A DNA stretch of 64,000 nt from positions 32,627-96,626 of the forward strand of contig CAJNOQ010000034.1 of the NCBI GenBank assembly GCA_905250885.1. Reading direction: 5' to 3'. The notes under the pieces were generated by a model. It was not told the origin of the DNA and made no database searches. It worked only from the letters and a program-made list of their open reading frames with translations. A program made the position numbers and the translations under genes. The stretch comes from Didymodactylos carnosus. Lineage: Eukaryota; Rotifera; Eurotatoria; Philodinida; Philodinidae. Shown one piece after another: positions 43,182 through 56,700 of the stretch (position 1 is the stretch's first letter; each line of letters begins with the position of its first letter).

Positions 43182-44970
43182 CTATTCATTTCTCAACTCT
43201 CAATACTGTACATTTTATTGAAAAATCAATCGTTAATGTGTAATCTTTCTCTCTCTCTCTCTCTCTTTCTCTCTTTCTCTCTCTTTTTACCATCGTTTTA
43301 TTAGGCAATAGCATAATTTGGTATCATCTTCAAGTACTAGACCGAAAGATAAGTTACGATTTCTAATTCTTTACTCTTTCTATTTTAAAAGAACTCAGTA
43401 AGGTACATAAGCTTAAATAAAATAATTATTCGATCTCAATAAAGTATTGTTCAATTCTACACTTATTTATAGAAATCATATTGCTTGTTTGTAGTTTATT
43501 GCCTGTGAAAATGAAATGAAACTAGAATGTAATTGTGTTGAAAATTGCGAAAGCTGTTTTTCTCAAGAGATTACTTTTTTTTAATGAAAATTGAATAAGA
43601 GCTGACGCTGTGCTCATTACTAAAGCAATATCATAATTGTCATTAACAACCATCGATTTGAATCAGATTCAGTGTATCGAGTAGAGATATACATATCTAT
43701 ATTTATGACTTTATTTGAGAATGTTGGCGACGAAAATCCGGTGTGATCCCTCACCTTTTGAGATACGAAAATGTTCGAAGGTAAAGAATTATCTCATCAG
43801 ATAGAAAGAATGAAAGGATATAAAATCTGAGGAAATATGACGGCTTTTCTGGGTCTATAGCGAATCAACGGTAGAGTTCTGAAATTTTAGAAATGGTTAG
43901 CTTGTAGTTTAGCGGATAATGAATCGAATGTGTTTTCAATGATTCAACTTGGATAAGGGATATCGAAATAAGTTTGACAGAAAAACGTTTTATCGAGTGC
44001 GGCATATCTAATGAAAAAAAAGACGCGACTGGCTACTGCAATATGCTTGATATTAAAAGATCTGCGAACTTGGATAAGATAGTGCCTTAATTATCGCATT
44101 GTTATTGCCTGACAAATTCGAGACTGGTAATCGCTATATTAATAGGAAATACTATTGGATTTAGCATGGGAACATAGGCATTTAGCCTCTGTTAAATCGA
44201 TTCATAATTTGAAATGTTAGCCTGTCCCATAACCTACAGGAACGATAAATGTGAAAAAGTGCATTAGCACAAAAATTTGTATTGGCAAAATCTATCCGTT
44301 TGAAGAAAAATCGAATGGATGGTACCGAGTAAATAATTCGATTTTAACTGCGAATCATAAAACTAGAAGTTCAATACAAACCGTAGATTCATTTCGAATT
44401 ATTGATATTGTTTTTCTCAAGAGAATATGTATTTTCTTCATGCAGACTAATATAGCCGTAGGTCGCGTTTTATATGCTTTCAACAGCTGGAGTGAGCCTA
44501 AATAACATGAGTGTACATGTCAACGATATTTTATATTCGAGTCTATGTGATAGCGATACACTAACATTTTTGTATTCAAAGCATCCAGAGCCTATAATCT
44601 GAGGTATGTCGGTATAATAACAAGAAATTAGTACATTTATTGTTAAGTTTAAGTGATATTGCTAAAATATACATTCATACAAAATATATTCAGTTATATA
44701 TTGCATGTCAGAGTGATGATTCTGAAGTACGTTTAAAGGTGGTATAATCAAACTAATATTAGAAGAAATTTATTAATTTAGTCAACATTCTAAAGTGTGG
44801 ACACTAGTTATCTTTATTTTTTCTCTTTCTAGTGATTTTCCATCTAGTATGTTTTCAACTTCAGTTTTTGTTTAGTTTTGTTTTGTCTGCTTTAGTTAAA
44901 GATATAAATGAGCAAATATGTTTTCAACTATTAATTTGATCAACATTACGAGCTAGCTATTACAGCTATA
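43182..44970. other. 3' flank of chitinase, no gene seen
   Basis: Contains a (TC)n tract at 43247-43287 and AATAAA words near 43416 and 43438. No splice-linked or recognisable coding frame. Confidence 0.6.
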
Positions 44971-45185
44971 ATGGCATTGACGCAAATTGATCTTGATTTA
45001 TGTAGTTCACCTTCATCGATAGAATATCTGAATAATAAAACTGATGTCGCTATTTATCAAAATAGCGTTGACCTTATATCAAACCAAATATTTAATGAAC
45101 AACAAACAGAACAAGAGAATATCGACATCGATTTGCTATTGATTCAACATTAGAATTATTAAATTTAATTTTACAATCGTTCAAT
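44971..45185 (+). pseudogene. possible damaged 5' exon of the LRRK-type gene (fragment 1)
   Basis: An ATG-initiated frame of 60 codons with coding-like AT-biased codons (start MALTQIDLDLCSS) ends at a stop (45151-45153). A second frame overlapping from about 45125 continues with DSTLELLNLILQSFN and runs into a possible donor AAT|GTATAC at 45185. One added base or two lost near 45125 would join them. LELLNLIL is reminiscent of helical repeats. The link to the downstream kinase rests on order and strand only. Confidence 0.3.
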
Positions 45186-45855
45186 GTATACTTAGACTAT
45201 AAACTATTTAAATAGAATTAAAAATGATAACAATAATGGGTGAGCCGGAAGTTTTTAGACAACTTTTTATGTTTAATTTTCATACATACGTTACATAATC
45301 TTTCTTAGTCAATTCTTATACTATACTAGTTTGAAACTTTCAAATGAATTTTATTGTCTTTATTTCGCTGAATACGACTTACTACGATTTACTTTGATGA
45401 ATACGTTGTCTTTGTAGACAAACATATATAACATTCATTTCTTTGAAAATTTAAGTGAGCTTTTACGGTGCTGCACACCAGAAATTGTTAACTAGTGACA
45501 TCAACAGTTTTTGCCCTTGTTGCAAAGAGAATGAGTACTGAATTTGTAAGAAATGTTGCAGACTTTGGAATAGTTTGTAATAGATAGTTTTTCCGTCACT
45601 TCACTTTATTACTAAGAAGAGGGTCTTCTTGTAAATGGTAGCGGTATAGTGGTCAAAAAACTTTTCCACGTTCACAAAAACGATTCTTTTTCGCTTGTCC
45701 AAAGTATATTTTGTAGACATCTTTTGACATCTTTTTCCCCGTTAATAGAGATATACTTTATATATAAAATTCAATTGAAAGTTACAAACTTGTTTAAAAG
45801 CTGATTAGAAAGGACTATGAAGCAGAATAGAAATTGAGCAGACACAATTATCTAG

Positions 45856-46004
45856 AAACGCTTGGGTCACCCTCCGTTAACAACAACATACAAAACAGTT
45901 TCAATATTAATTCAGATATTCATTCCATCAGTAGACGAACCGTATTACAACAAAATCTTGACATTATCCATTTGTTAGTGTCAGGCGTCGTACATATAGA
46001 ATGA
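45856..46004 (+). pseudogene. possible orphan exon with ankyrin-like end (fragment 2)
   Basis: It begins after a good acceptor (TTATCTAG|AAACG) and reads about 49 codons open, ending with a segment (QQNLDIIHLLVSG) like the second helix of an ankyrin repeat, before a TGA at 46002-46004. A donor at GGC|GTC is weak. LRRK proteins carry ankyrin repeats N-terminally, so this could be a leftover exon. Low confidence. Confidence 0.25.
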
Positions 46005-46992
46005 TGATAAGAACACTACACAATGAAACAATGTGATTGAAATAAACAAATTTAATAATAATCATAACATACAATTGTAAGTGATTTCAATCATTTGTTT
46101 GCCTGCCTTTTCTCAATTTCTTTGAAATGCTACATACAATTCGTCACATTACTAATACATTTAAATTACTATCGTTCATTTTAAGAAAATAGATTAGACG
46201 TTCTATGTTGTAAAATAGTTTAGATCTTCTAACTCCCGCATTGTTCTGCTAGGACCAAACTCAAGTAACGCAAACGAAAATGATAAACTAGTCGAACCTA
46301 TACTTAGATGCCGTGCGACTAAACGTTATCCACTTTCCATTGGTGATTTGAAGGATATTAAGAGTCATTTAGAGTTGATTTGATCTTGTTTTTTTTCACA
46401 ATGAAAGCGGAGTAGCCCACTGTTTTAAAACTTAACTGTCAAAAAACACAAAATTACTTTTGTATTGATACAGACTCAAACATCAGGTTTGCCGTAAACT
46501 GTATAACTAAGAAGTTGTGGGATCGATTTGATGGTGCTATAACTTGGCTACTAATTTATTGAATAAATTACGAAATGAATCTTTGTTCACTATAATTCCA
46601 ATATCCAAATATCATCAGTTAGTCGACTTTAATTTTTAAGCTGTAACTCACTGATTTTCATTATTATCGTTATTCTATTTGAAATAATTACAACCTTTAT
46701 CTATACGCAATGGATTGCATTCTACACTTAGGCTGGTAAAAATGGGAATCAGTTTCAGAGACAAAAAGTACATAATATCAACAATTAGTTCTATTTAACG
46801 ATAATAACAATTGCTAAAGCGAAAGAATAATACTTTCGTCATAAATCGGTTCGAAATGACAAATGATTAACTAATTCGAATATAAATGATATCTTTAAAT
46901 CAATACCAGTACTCAATGAAGCATATCACTCGTTTAAGCAGAAAATTGCCATTTTATGAAAATATGGTACTTCTATTTGTACTTTTTTTCAG

Positions 46993-47294
46993 GTCGTCAT
47001 ACACTAAATCAAGCACGGTTAGCGAGTCTATTATTTCGACAACAGCATTTGTGAATAGAATGCAATAACAAACCAATAGTAGCAAAGCAAATTTCGTCTT
47101 TAGCATTGCCCGATTTATCAGCCGTTAAATTATCATCTAAATTATTTTCTAACAATGAATTACGTGCATTAATAAGGTCAAACTTGAATTTGATCTTATC
47201 ATTACCTTTTCGGTTATTAATCGGGGGCGATCTAAGAGATATTAGCATCAACTGTTGTGTACTTACAGATGTATGGTGTGTGTTTCGTTTATAA
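46993..47294 (+). pseudogene. possible LRR exon with in-frame stop (fragment 3)
   Basis: Follows a clear acceptor (CTTTTTTTCAG|GT). One frame stays open for 100 codons except a single TGA at 47052-47054. It reads LALPDLSAVKLS...NNELRAL and later LNLILSLPFRLLI, close to a leucine-rich-repeat pattern (LxxLxLxxNxLxxL) with a short interruption. It sits 430 bp before the first intact exon of the Roc-COR kinase, where LRRK proteins have their LRRs. Confidence 0.35.
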
Positions 47295-47725
47295 AAAATT
47301 TTGAAGTCTAACCTAAGTTTAGATAAAACTAAGTTTTTGACTTAGATTCATCAGAAGCTAAAGTGCGTCTTAGTCTATTTATCAAATATGACCGAAAGTA
47401 GACAGGCATCCAGTTTAATTTTAGCTTATATTTTGTGTGATTAGGTACTTCAGGATTAGATCATATCTAATATTTATCGGGCTTTTATACTTGTGCAATA
47501 TGTGAAACGACGAAATAAAAAACAGTGATTTTCGTTTCTTTTCTAAGAAATCGATGACAATCAGCTCTACTTAAATTAATAAAATAATGGGCATGTCTCA
47601 CGTATTTAAAAGTCTTTATCAATTGAACTAAAAAGATAATTCTCGTACGAACTTTATATAAACACTCTTGTTGACATCTATTCTGTAAAAGTTTTAACAT
47701 ATTTTTGTTTGGTTTTAGATAAATA

Positions 47726-50700
47726 ATGACGAATCAGCCATTAACAGCAATGATTAGTTTATCTAAGGAACCGTTGGCATCTATGATAACAAACAATTAT
47801 CGAACAGTAGAAATAATAGCTTATTTAAAAAGTATCTGTGATGAGTAAGTGAGATAGCTTTTCTTCACTATATTTGAATATTAGTAATATTTTTCATTTA
47901 TTTTTAGCACAAAAACCTACAATAAAATGAAATTGATGTTTGTTGGTATACAAGCTGTTGGAAAAACATCGCTTTTAAACTGTTTAAGACGAGAAGGTAC
48001 TGGATCATATCAAAGACAAACAAACAAAGTAAGCTGTAAACTAAGTAGATTCTCATTTATAATAGAAAAGAATCTTGTTTTTTTAGACATGGTCATCAAG
48101 ACAAAATGGAGATCGTACAATCTCGTCTACAATATCAAATCGCTCCACAAAATATGATAATCTATCAACAGTGGGTGTCGACATATCTGATTGGATCATT
48201 ACACGTTCTCAATATGGACCAGTCACATTTCGGACATGGGATTTTAGTGGCCAAGTATGACGCTAAATGTGTATTTTCATCTAAACGATAGTTACTGACT
48301 ATTTAATTATATTTAGCGTGAATATTATGCAACACATCAATATTTTTTTTCAAGACGTGCCCTCTATTTGGCTTGCTGGAAAATTTCTGATGATGAAAAA
48401 GGTATTAACGATATACATCAATGGCTAATCAATATTCAAGTACGTAAATATTCATATTTTTAATTCATGAGCTTGACATCCTACTTGTATTCTTAAATAC
48501 AAGAACCTAGTGTTCTTATGTGTATTTTTTACTGAAGTTAGTTAGACAAACAAGTGAGACTTATTTTTTCAAAGTTTCTGTATATTCTACGTATGCTCAT
48601 CTTTCGGTTATGAGATTGTCTGTAGTGCACTATAGTGAACTTTTTCTATAATGGATGCTCCAGATGAAATGGCAGTGTTAGTATTTTTGATTTTTTCGTA
48701 ATCCTCACCCTCAAAAAAAGGCAGAAACTGGTTAGAAGATTAAAAACTGGTTTCGATACATTCGTCTTGTTCAAATGGGGATCGAAACGGCTTATTTTAA
48801 CCCGAGGGATTTATCAATCTTATTTCGATAGCAATACAAAAGATAGTTCTATTGCATAAAACGTTTTTTATCCATCTTACAATAAGGCAGATGCATTAGT
48901 GTGTCGTAAACTAAGACAGATTTTTTTTCAGGTGTAATTAAAATTTTCATCGTTTCGAAAACGTGTCGACAAAAGAGAATTTTTTATTTTACCACCGTTG
49001 AATTTATCAGGGATTCTTGCAGGATTAAGTCAATTTCTCCCGTGAAAGTCATGATGACATCCTGTCTATGAAGAACATTCATCGTTTTGTATTGGAAAAA
49101 TGCAAAAAATTTTCATAGGTTTTTGTCACTTTAATGACTTACTACAAAAGATCGCCTGATGGGGGCCTCAATCATAGGCCCCTGCAACGGGTAGCGCATA
49201 ATTCAGTCGAGCTATAAAAAGTTTTTGTTAGGATAAGACCGGATCATGCATAGGTTTTTCAAGAATAGAGTTTTATAGAGAAATATTTCGTGAATCTTAT
49301 CAAACGTCTCCGAAGTTTGAGAACTTTTCGTCTAGATGGGAGACGTTATGCACCAGTATGTCTCGAATTGTCGGTTTACGAATTTAGACTCTTTCTTCTG
49401 TTTTCATTTCCACAAGTTCTCACAATATCTCCTAGAATAAAAATTATTTAGAGTTCAAAGACGTTTCATAAGATTTACGAAATATTTTTCTAAAAAGTTC
49501 TGTTTTGAGAAAAAGTAAGTCTCGTCTGAGCCTGTTTCTAATACAAACTATTTTTATGTTTATGGGTATCCGTTAAAGGGCTCTAATTATTTGACCTAAA
49601 TGAACTTTAATATATGCGACGAGAAAAAGAGTACACTTGAACTCACTCAAACGTATTTTTATCTGATTTTTCAACTGTACATGTTGTAACTCAAGACATT
49701 TTTTTGCACAGACTTGAACAATAGATCTTTTTTCAAGAAACTTAGATCAAAAAGCATCTGAAAATTATGAGAAAAATTAAAGAGATTGACATTTCTTCGA
49801 GAACATTGACAGGTGACAACTCTTATTCATTTAAGATCAAGAAGCTTTTTACTATAAAAATTAAACTAATTTAATATCTAATTCAATGAAAACAAAATTT
49901 TTTTGTTCATAAGAATAAATATATAAAAGTGCTGTAATTATGTACATAAACTGTGTTACGTAGTCTTTAAATCAAAATGTCAAATCCAATCATTATTTAT
50001 TGTGATTTTATGATTATTTGAATGTTGTTATGACTTTTGTGATCTATTAACATGAGTGAGGTAGATATTGTCATCGTATTTAATTAATATCCTCTATTTT
50101 ATGCTGCAACACCGTGTATAACAATAACAAATCTAAATAAATCTGTTTCTAATTCAATTGTTAAAACATCATCCGTTTTATGATTCCATAGACATCGACT
50201 CATGATAAGTATATTATTTTGTTCTTGTTTTGGATAGGATATTACTTGAATAATTGCTTTAAAATTATCTTTTATATGTTGACATACTAAAGTTTTTATT
50301 ATTTCTGTTATCTCGTATGTTAACGTTCTTACACCATTTTCATCATTGTACGTTAACGTTTTTGTTCGTACGTCTAATAATCGAATAATTTGATTTTTAA
50401 CAAGCTAAAAAAGAAAAGAAAAACATTGGAATTAAATTGATCAAAGCTGATAGTCATCAAGTTAACTCAATCTAGCTTCTAACTAATAGAACAATTGTTA
50501 TTTGACAATAATTTATAATGTTTATTTATCGATACTCTTAGGATCTTTCATCAGTCTGTAAAGAAATTTAAAATATATTAAATGTACATCTGAGCGATAA
50601 TTTGACTACTGATTTAATTCAAAACGTTAAAAATATTATTTTTCTTTGAAATTGTTTTAATAACTGATCATTTATATAATTCTGACAATTTGACTTTTTT

Positions 50701-53700
50701 AAAAGTTTACCTCACCTATTATCCATGACCGATAAGAGATATGTAAAAAAATTTCTCTTGTTTCTTCTTTTCGTATGAAAAAATGAACATCATTCAAACA
50801 GACATACCATTGTTGGCACATACCTATGCTTTCTCTACTTTTAAGTGTCTATTGAGTTTTATTAGTAGTTTATACTTACCACACTGAATGTATTATCAGC
50901 AAATTTTACTGGTACACCACCTTCCGACAGTCGAACAGTATCTAAATAAAAAAATATATTATCTTCTACATTTCTACGTTAATAAAATTTCAACTGTAAA
51001 AAGCTGGTCATGATTCAAAGTTATGTTCAATTGTTTTAATAAAAACAAAAAACAATAAACAGTGTTTAAATATTAACTAACTATCTTTTGTTTTTGTTAT
51101 TGTTTGTACATCCATTTCCGTTTTTATTCTACTCAACACATTTTAAAACTACTACTCATCAGAGGTTAACTTATTTCCATGTTTTTTTTTTTCAATTTAT
51201 ACTCTATAATATGATGTGACAACAGAAATAAAAATTATCAAATATAAAGACGAATACAAAACGTGTATTTGTCGTGTTCTATAATACTGTGTCTAATTTC
51301 TATAAAAGAATATAATTATGAAAATTTAACGAAGAAAAATTAGAATAATAATGCAAGGATGTCATTTAAAAATTCTATATTAAATAATACTATTTTTTCT
51401 AAAAGAAAAAGTTTTTGATTAAATAAATTGACTACACTCTGAGAAAATTGACTTAAAACTTTCTTAAAACTCTCTTCTATTTAATAAATAAAAATAAATA
51501 TACAGTACTGGTATTGTTGTTGTTCTTGTTACTATTTTGTACTTTTTGTTCATTATTGTATAGAGTACTTGTTCGATTTCTAATCGTTGGTATTTGTGAT
51601 GATACACCAATATGATTCTGTCTTGCTGTTGTGGTCGATGTAGACATATTTATAGTGTAAAACTTTATTTTTTCTTCTTCACGCTTTTGTAATATTCACA
51701 AAAAACTTATTTTTTTCGTTTTTTTTCACCTTCAATTACTCTGTATACGTAATAACTGCTGTACGGTTATGTATTTATTCTTTCTTCTCTTTTATTTTCC
51801 CCTTCTTCTTCTTCTTCTTCTTCTGCTGCTGCTATAATACATACCTGTAGTTAAAATTTAAAAGGCCAAAAGAAAGAATCGTGCATTTAGTTTTTTTTAA
51901 GGATGTTTTATTTGAAATACGGTTTTCTTCCTGTGTTTTGTTCTATAAGTATCGATGCACAGGAGAAGAAGAAGAAGAAGAAGAAAAAAAAAATAAAAGA
52001 AGAGAACCGCTGATGAATCTTATTCGTAAATAAAGAAGGAAGACTGTCGTCTTTTGAAAAATAATATTATGAGAAGAAGAAGAGAACTCGGAAATTAGTT
52101 TTTAAAATGTGTATGAGCACATGTATTTATTGTACTTAATCAAAGTACCATAGAAGATTATATAGTGAACGATATTAAAAAATTGATCATATATTTGTGC
52201 TATAATATTGACATATAAAGTTTTTTTGTACATTATGTCCTCTATACATTGTATAGAAAAGAATAATTTAACGAAAAAATGACAAACCATTTCATTTTGA
52301 TACTAATTAAATAAAAATGTCTTAAATAAACAAAAACAATACTAAATATATGCATGAATTCTTAATATTTGAAGTAGTATAAAGTTGAGAAAATACTTAA
52401 TATTATAGACAGAATATGTCAATAGATTAAAAGCATGGATATATCTAATATTGATTATATAATAGAATAATATAAATTTTTGTACCTTAAAATGTTATAG
52501 GGTAGAAAAGCTTCTAGTCTGTATAGTTCTTAAACTTAATTTTGTAACATTTTAACTTACTCATTAATAACATGTCTTTAAGTAAACGTGTCGTTTTGAC
52601 TGATGAAAAATCACGTCTATTTAAAGTTAAAATCAGCATCGATCGTTTTCTTCTTCTTTTTTTAGTTCACAGCTGTTATGGAATGTACAAGATGTAATCA
52701 ATGTATGATAATTTAAATAGCACAGATGTTACAAAAAGCTATTCAACTTTTTCTTTTTTAACTGAACAAAATCGACGTTAAGAAATTATTTATCATAAAT
52801 TTTTCCATTTCTAACTAAAATAAGAAACAATCGATTAAAGATGAAAATTTCCTTGAAAAAAAGAATTTATTTTCAGAGAGTAAAGAATAGATTAACGAAT
52901 AGGAGTAAGCTTTGTCAAAGTTTTAATGATGCATCATCATAAAAAAACCACCACCGATTTTCATGATAAATGAGATGATTTTAGACGAGATGCGTCTTTT
53001 TTTTCAAGTCTTAGAAGTTATAGGGTTATAACAGAAATTGAATCGATAGGTATCTGTGTAGTTGCCTAAACGATAATTTTCGTCTTATTATATTCTCTAA
53101 TCTTAAATTTTTTTTGAAAACAGTTTTCATCATTACTCTGAATGTGAAAGAGTGATGAGAAATGATGAGAATATTAAAAAAGAGAAAATTATCAAAAACT
53201 AAAGTGAACAGTCAAAATACTCATGTTCATGTGTAAACGTAGAAGAAAAAACATACATAGTATGTTAAAATTTTCATACAAAAAAAGAAGATATTGTTCA
53301 AGTGGAGACCGACATATGTTTAATGAAAGATGAACACGATCGTACTCTGTTGAGTGTCATTTTGTAACAACTGCATTTTTTCACTTTTAAAAAAAGTTTT
53401 TATCAAAATCCGTAACATATTCGTCATCAGGAGGCCTCTGATCTCTTCAATATTGTTAACATACTTAAATTTTTTCTCTTCGTTAACTTAATATGAATAT
53501 CGTACTTTGAATGAATTCAAAAACATTTCTACATCTGAATATCAAAGAGTAGTAGTTGTTCTTTTTACGAACTACAAAATTTTATTTTATGTTCATGGTA
53601 ATGTGATAAATGATTATGATGTCCTTGTCAAGTGTCAAAAAAATAATTAAGATAGAAATTTTTCTTTTATTTTGTTATAAATCTCTTTGACAACTTCATA

Positions 53701-56700
53701 GAAAATCTTAATTCCCTGATCTTTATAGTAGCATGATCTCAAAAATTCAAAATCATATCTAAAGGACACCAGACAGTTTCTACAAGAAAATGGCCCTACA
53801 TATTTTTGAGAAGATAACGACTGGAACTGATCAGAAACCGTTCGTTATTCAGTTTTAAATTTTTGTGCGTCTTAAAAGTTGATTGTAGACTACCATATGC
53901 TGAAATTTTTTCATAATTTCTGAGCATCGGTCCAAAAAGCCTGTTCGATCGCATTTATTCATTTTTCTCGGTAAATTCGACGTTCTTAATAGAATCTTAT
54001 ACACGAAAACATGCGTAATTAAACGAACTTTAAAATGATATATAGCACACCTTTTCAAACTAATGTCTTCATAGATGTATTGGACAAATACTTGACAGAT
54101 ATCTCAATTTTAACCGAAGTGACAGACAAAAATGATTATAGTTTCGTCCACAGATAGAGATCTCTAATCATTCATACATCATTCGATGCGCCTTGGAATA
54201 CTCTACAATATGTTCTACGATCCAAATACCTAGAACAAATTTGAAGAAAGATTTGACCAGCTGAAAGAATTTCAGATCTGATGTGCTATATAAAACGGTT
54301 CTATGAAAACTCGTGAAACCAAGGTCTCTAGTAGACCAAGATCTCGAAAAACCTCGAGTTCAATCTAAAAATGCTTTACAAATAGCTCCATCGTGCAGAG
54401 CAAACATTTTTGAAGAAAATGAGATGTCGCAGAAAATGTCGCAAAGAGCTCGAAGACGTCTCATTTTCTTCGGAAATGTTTGCTCTGAAAAAATTGAAAA
54501 AATTTCAGCATATGGTAGTCTACAATCAACTTTTAAGACGCACAAAAATTTAAAACTGAATAACGAACGGTTTCTGATCAGTTCCAGTCGTTATCTTCTC
54601 AAAAATATGTAGGACCATTTTCTTGCAGAAACCGTCCGGTGTCCTTTCAATACAGTTTTTTCAAGCTCAAATCTTTGAATATTATTATTGATTTAAAGGA
54701 AAACATCATATATTAAATTCCTGTATATAGACGAATATAACGACGTTTAACAGATTCATACAATGTTTATTTAATAATACTTGTTACAAATCGATTGAAT
54801 GTACACAAATGAATAAAAAAAATATTGTTTCTTATACACTTATAGACCCACGTACTACTCTTGTTTATCCAATTGTTCATCAGATCAATTGATACATTTC
54901 TTATATAGTTTAATACTTAAAAATTAACTTTGGATATATATATATTAGATTTTTAAATAAAAATTTGTTTTTCTTGTTTTCTAGGCAGTTGCGCCAGGTG
55001 CTGCTGTCATTATTGTTGGTAGTCATCAAGATCAATTAGCTAAACATAAAAATTATCGTCAGATTTCAGAACATTTACAAAATCTTATATATAAACGTTT
55101 TATGGATACAAGTTATAGTGAAAAAGTTGGCTATCCAAAAGTAATTGGTTCAATTGAAGTTAGTTGTAAAACCAATTATAATATAAAACAATTATGTAAT
55201 CAGATATACGAGACAGCATTCCAATTATTTATACCCGGTAATTATTTCGACAGATACTTTTGTTGTTATTTTTATTTATTTTTTTTATATTTTAAAATAG
55301 CAAATCTCTACTCATTTTTTCAGGTACAAAAGATCATTTGATGTTACAACAACGAATACCAGCTAAATATATTTATCTTGAAGAAGCCATTTCTTTAATA
55401 GTAGAGGAACGTCGTCTAATGAATAAAAATCCTGTGTTAAAGTTAAAAGAATATACGTAAATATGATGTTGTTGTTGTTGTTTTCTACTAATACTATCAG
55501 AAGATTTTTTCTTTGATATTGTAGAGAAGTGATAAAAGTCGCATTTCAACGATTGGAACGTCCAAAATTTCGTGACGATTTTGAATTGTTACAAGCAACA
55601 AAATTTTTACATGAAAACGGTAATAATCAAGCATCTTACGATGGAATCTCCCCAGATGTAACACTTCGTTTATATGGATTTATGTGACGATCGATAGAGG
55701 ACAGTGAGCTGATAAAATCCCTAAAAGAATTGGGCTCATGGTACTTCTTTCAAAAATATGAACTTTTTTTGTCTACCTGTGCAATGGAACCTACTAAGGT
55801 CGTGTAGAGCTAGGAGAAGTCTCATTTTAATCAGAAATTTACAGACTACAATCATGGCTCATTAAGAAAGATTTTGGTTATTTTTTAGAGTTTCTGAAAA
55901 ACCAATTTTTCAGAAAACCGGATCTTCGAAGGCCTAAGGACAGCTCTCATGTTCATATTCGGAATCAGTGTAGTCGAATACCTATAATCCACCGGATTTG
56001 GCTGAAAAAGCGAGGTAACAGTTCGAAAGGTTCCCTCCTTAGTCAAAACAAACTTTTCTTCAACTTTTCTCCAACCAAGAGCTTCTTATGGAATCAACGA
56101 CTATGAACATAAACGTCTATCAAAATTCAATGCCATTTGTCTTCTGTTTCCATAAAAATCACATTCCTTTATTCCTTACCATCTTTGTCTCTTTATTTTT
56201 TGTAAGTAAGGAAAATTCAATAATTTACTACTAAGTACTAGCGTTAGAAGGTTGAAACTTTCCGTAATAGTAATAGAGATCTAGCACAGTAATGGAAAAT
56301 AATCTCAGCTCTTAATTCGCTGTTTTGACTAAGTTACGGAATTTTTAGTATTAGTCAGTTCCATTGCACAGGTAGACAAAAAGAGTTCATATTTTTGAAA
56401 GAAGTACCATGAATCCAAATCTTTTTAGGGCTTTTACTAGCTCACTGCCCTCTCTCGATCGTCACATGAATCCATGTAAACGAAGGGTTACATCTGGGAA
56501 GATTCCATCGTTAATTTTCGTTCTTTAATTTAAAAAAAGAAGATTTTTTTTCTTTCTAGGAGTCGTTTTACATTATGACGATACGTGTTTATCTGATTTA
56601 TATTTTCTTGATCCACAATGGTTATGTGATTTGTTGGCTCACATAATTACAATTGAACAAATTAACGGATTTGCTAGACATGGTATACTGGGATCAATAA

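Larger units (their letters stand above)
48440..54984 (+). other. 6.5-kb intron 4 of the LRRK-type gene
   Basis: Lies between LINIQ|GTACGT and TTCTAG|GCAGTTGCG in the middle of the Roc domain, phase 0 on both sides. Nearly all other introns of the gene are 50-150 bp. It holds the antisense DYNLT gene (50099-51647), an inverted repeat at 49262-49510 and a foldback element at 53761-54648. Confidence 0.85.

Noticed and set aside
49592-49612. CTAAATGAACTTTAAT, matching the end of the MITE at 35788-36450
   Set aside because: Only about 15 bp match and no inverted partner or TA-bounded arm was found nearby; likely chance in AT-rich DNA, though a fragment is possible.
54313-54612. 99-codon frame inside LRRK intron 4
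   Set aside because: Most of it is the right arm of a foldback element, and the opposite strand is open as well; a by-product of the palindrome.
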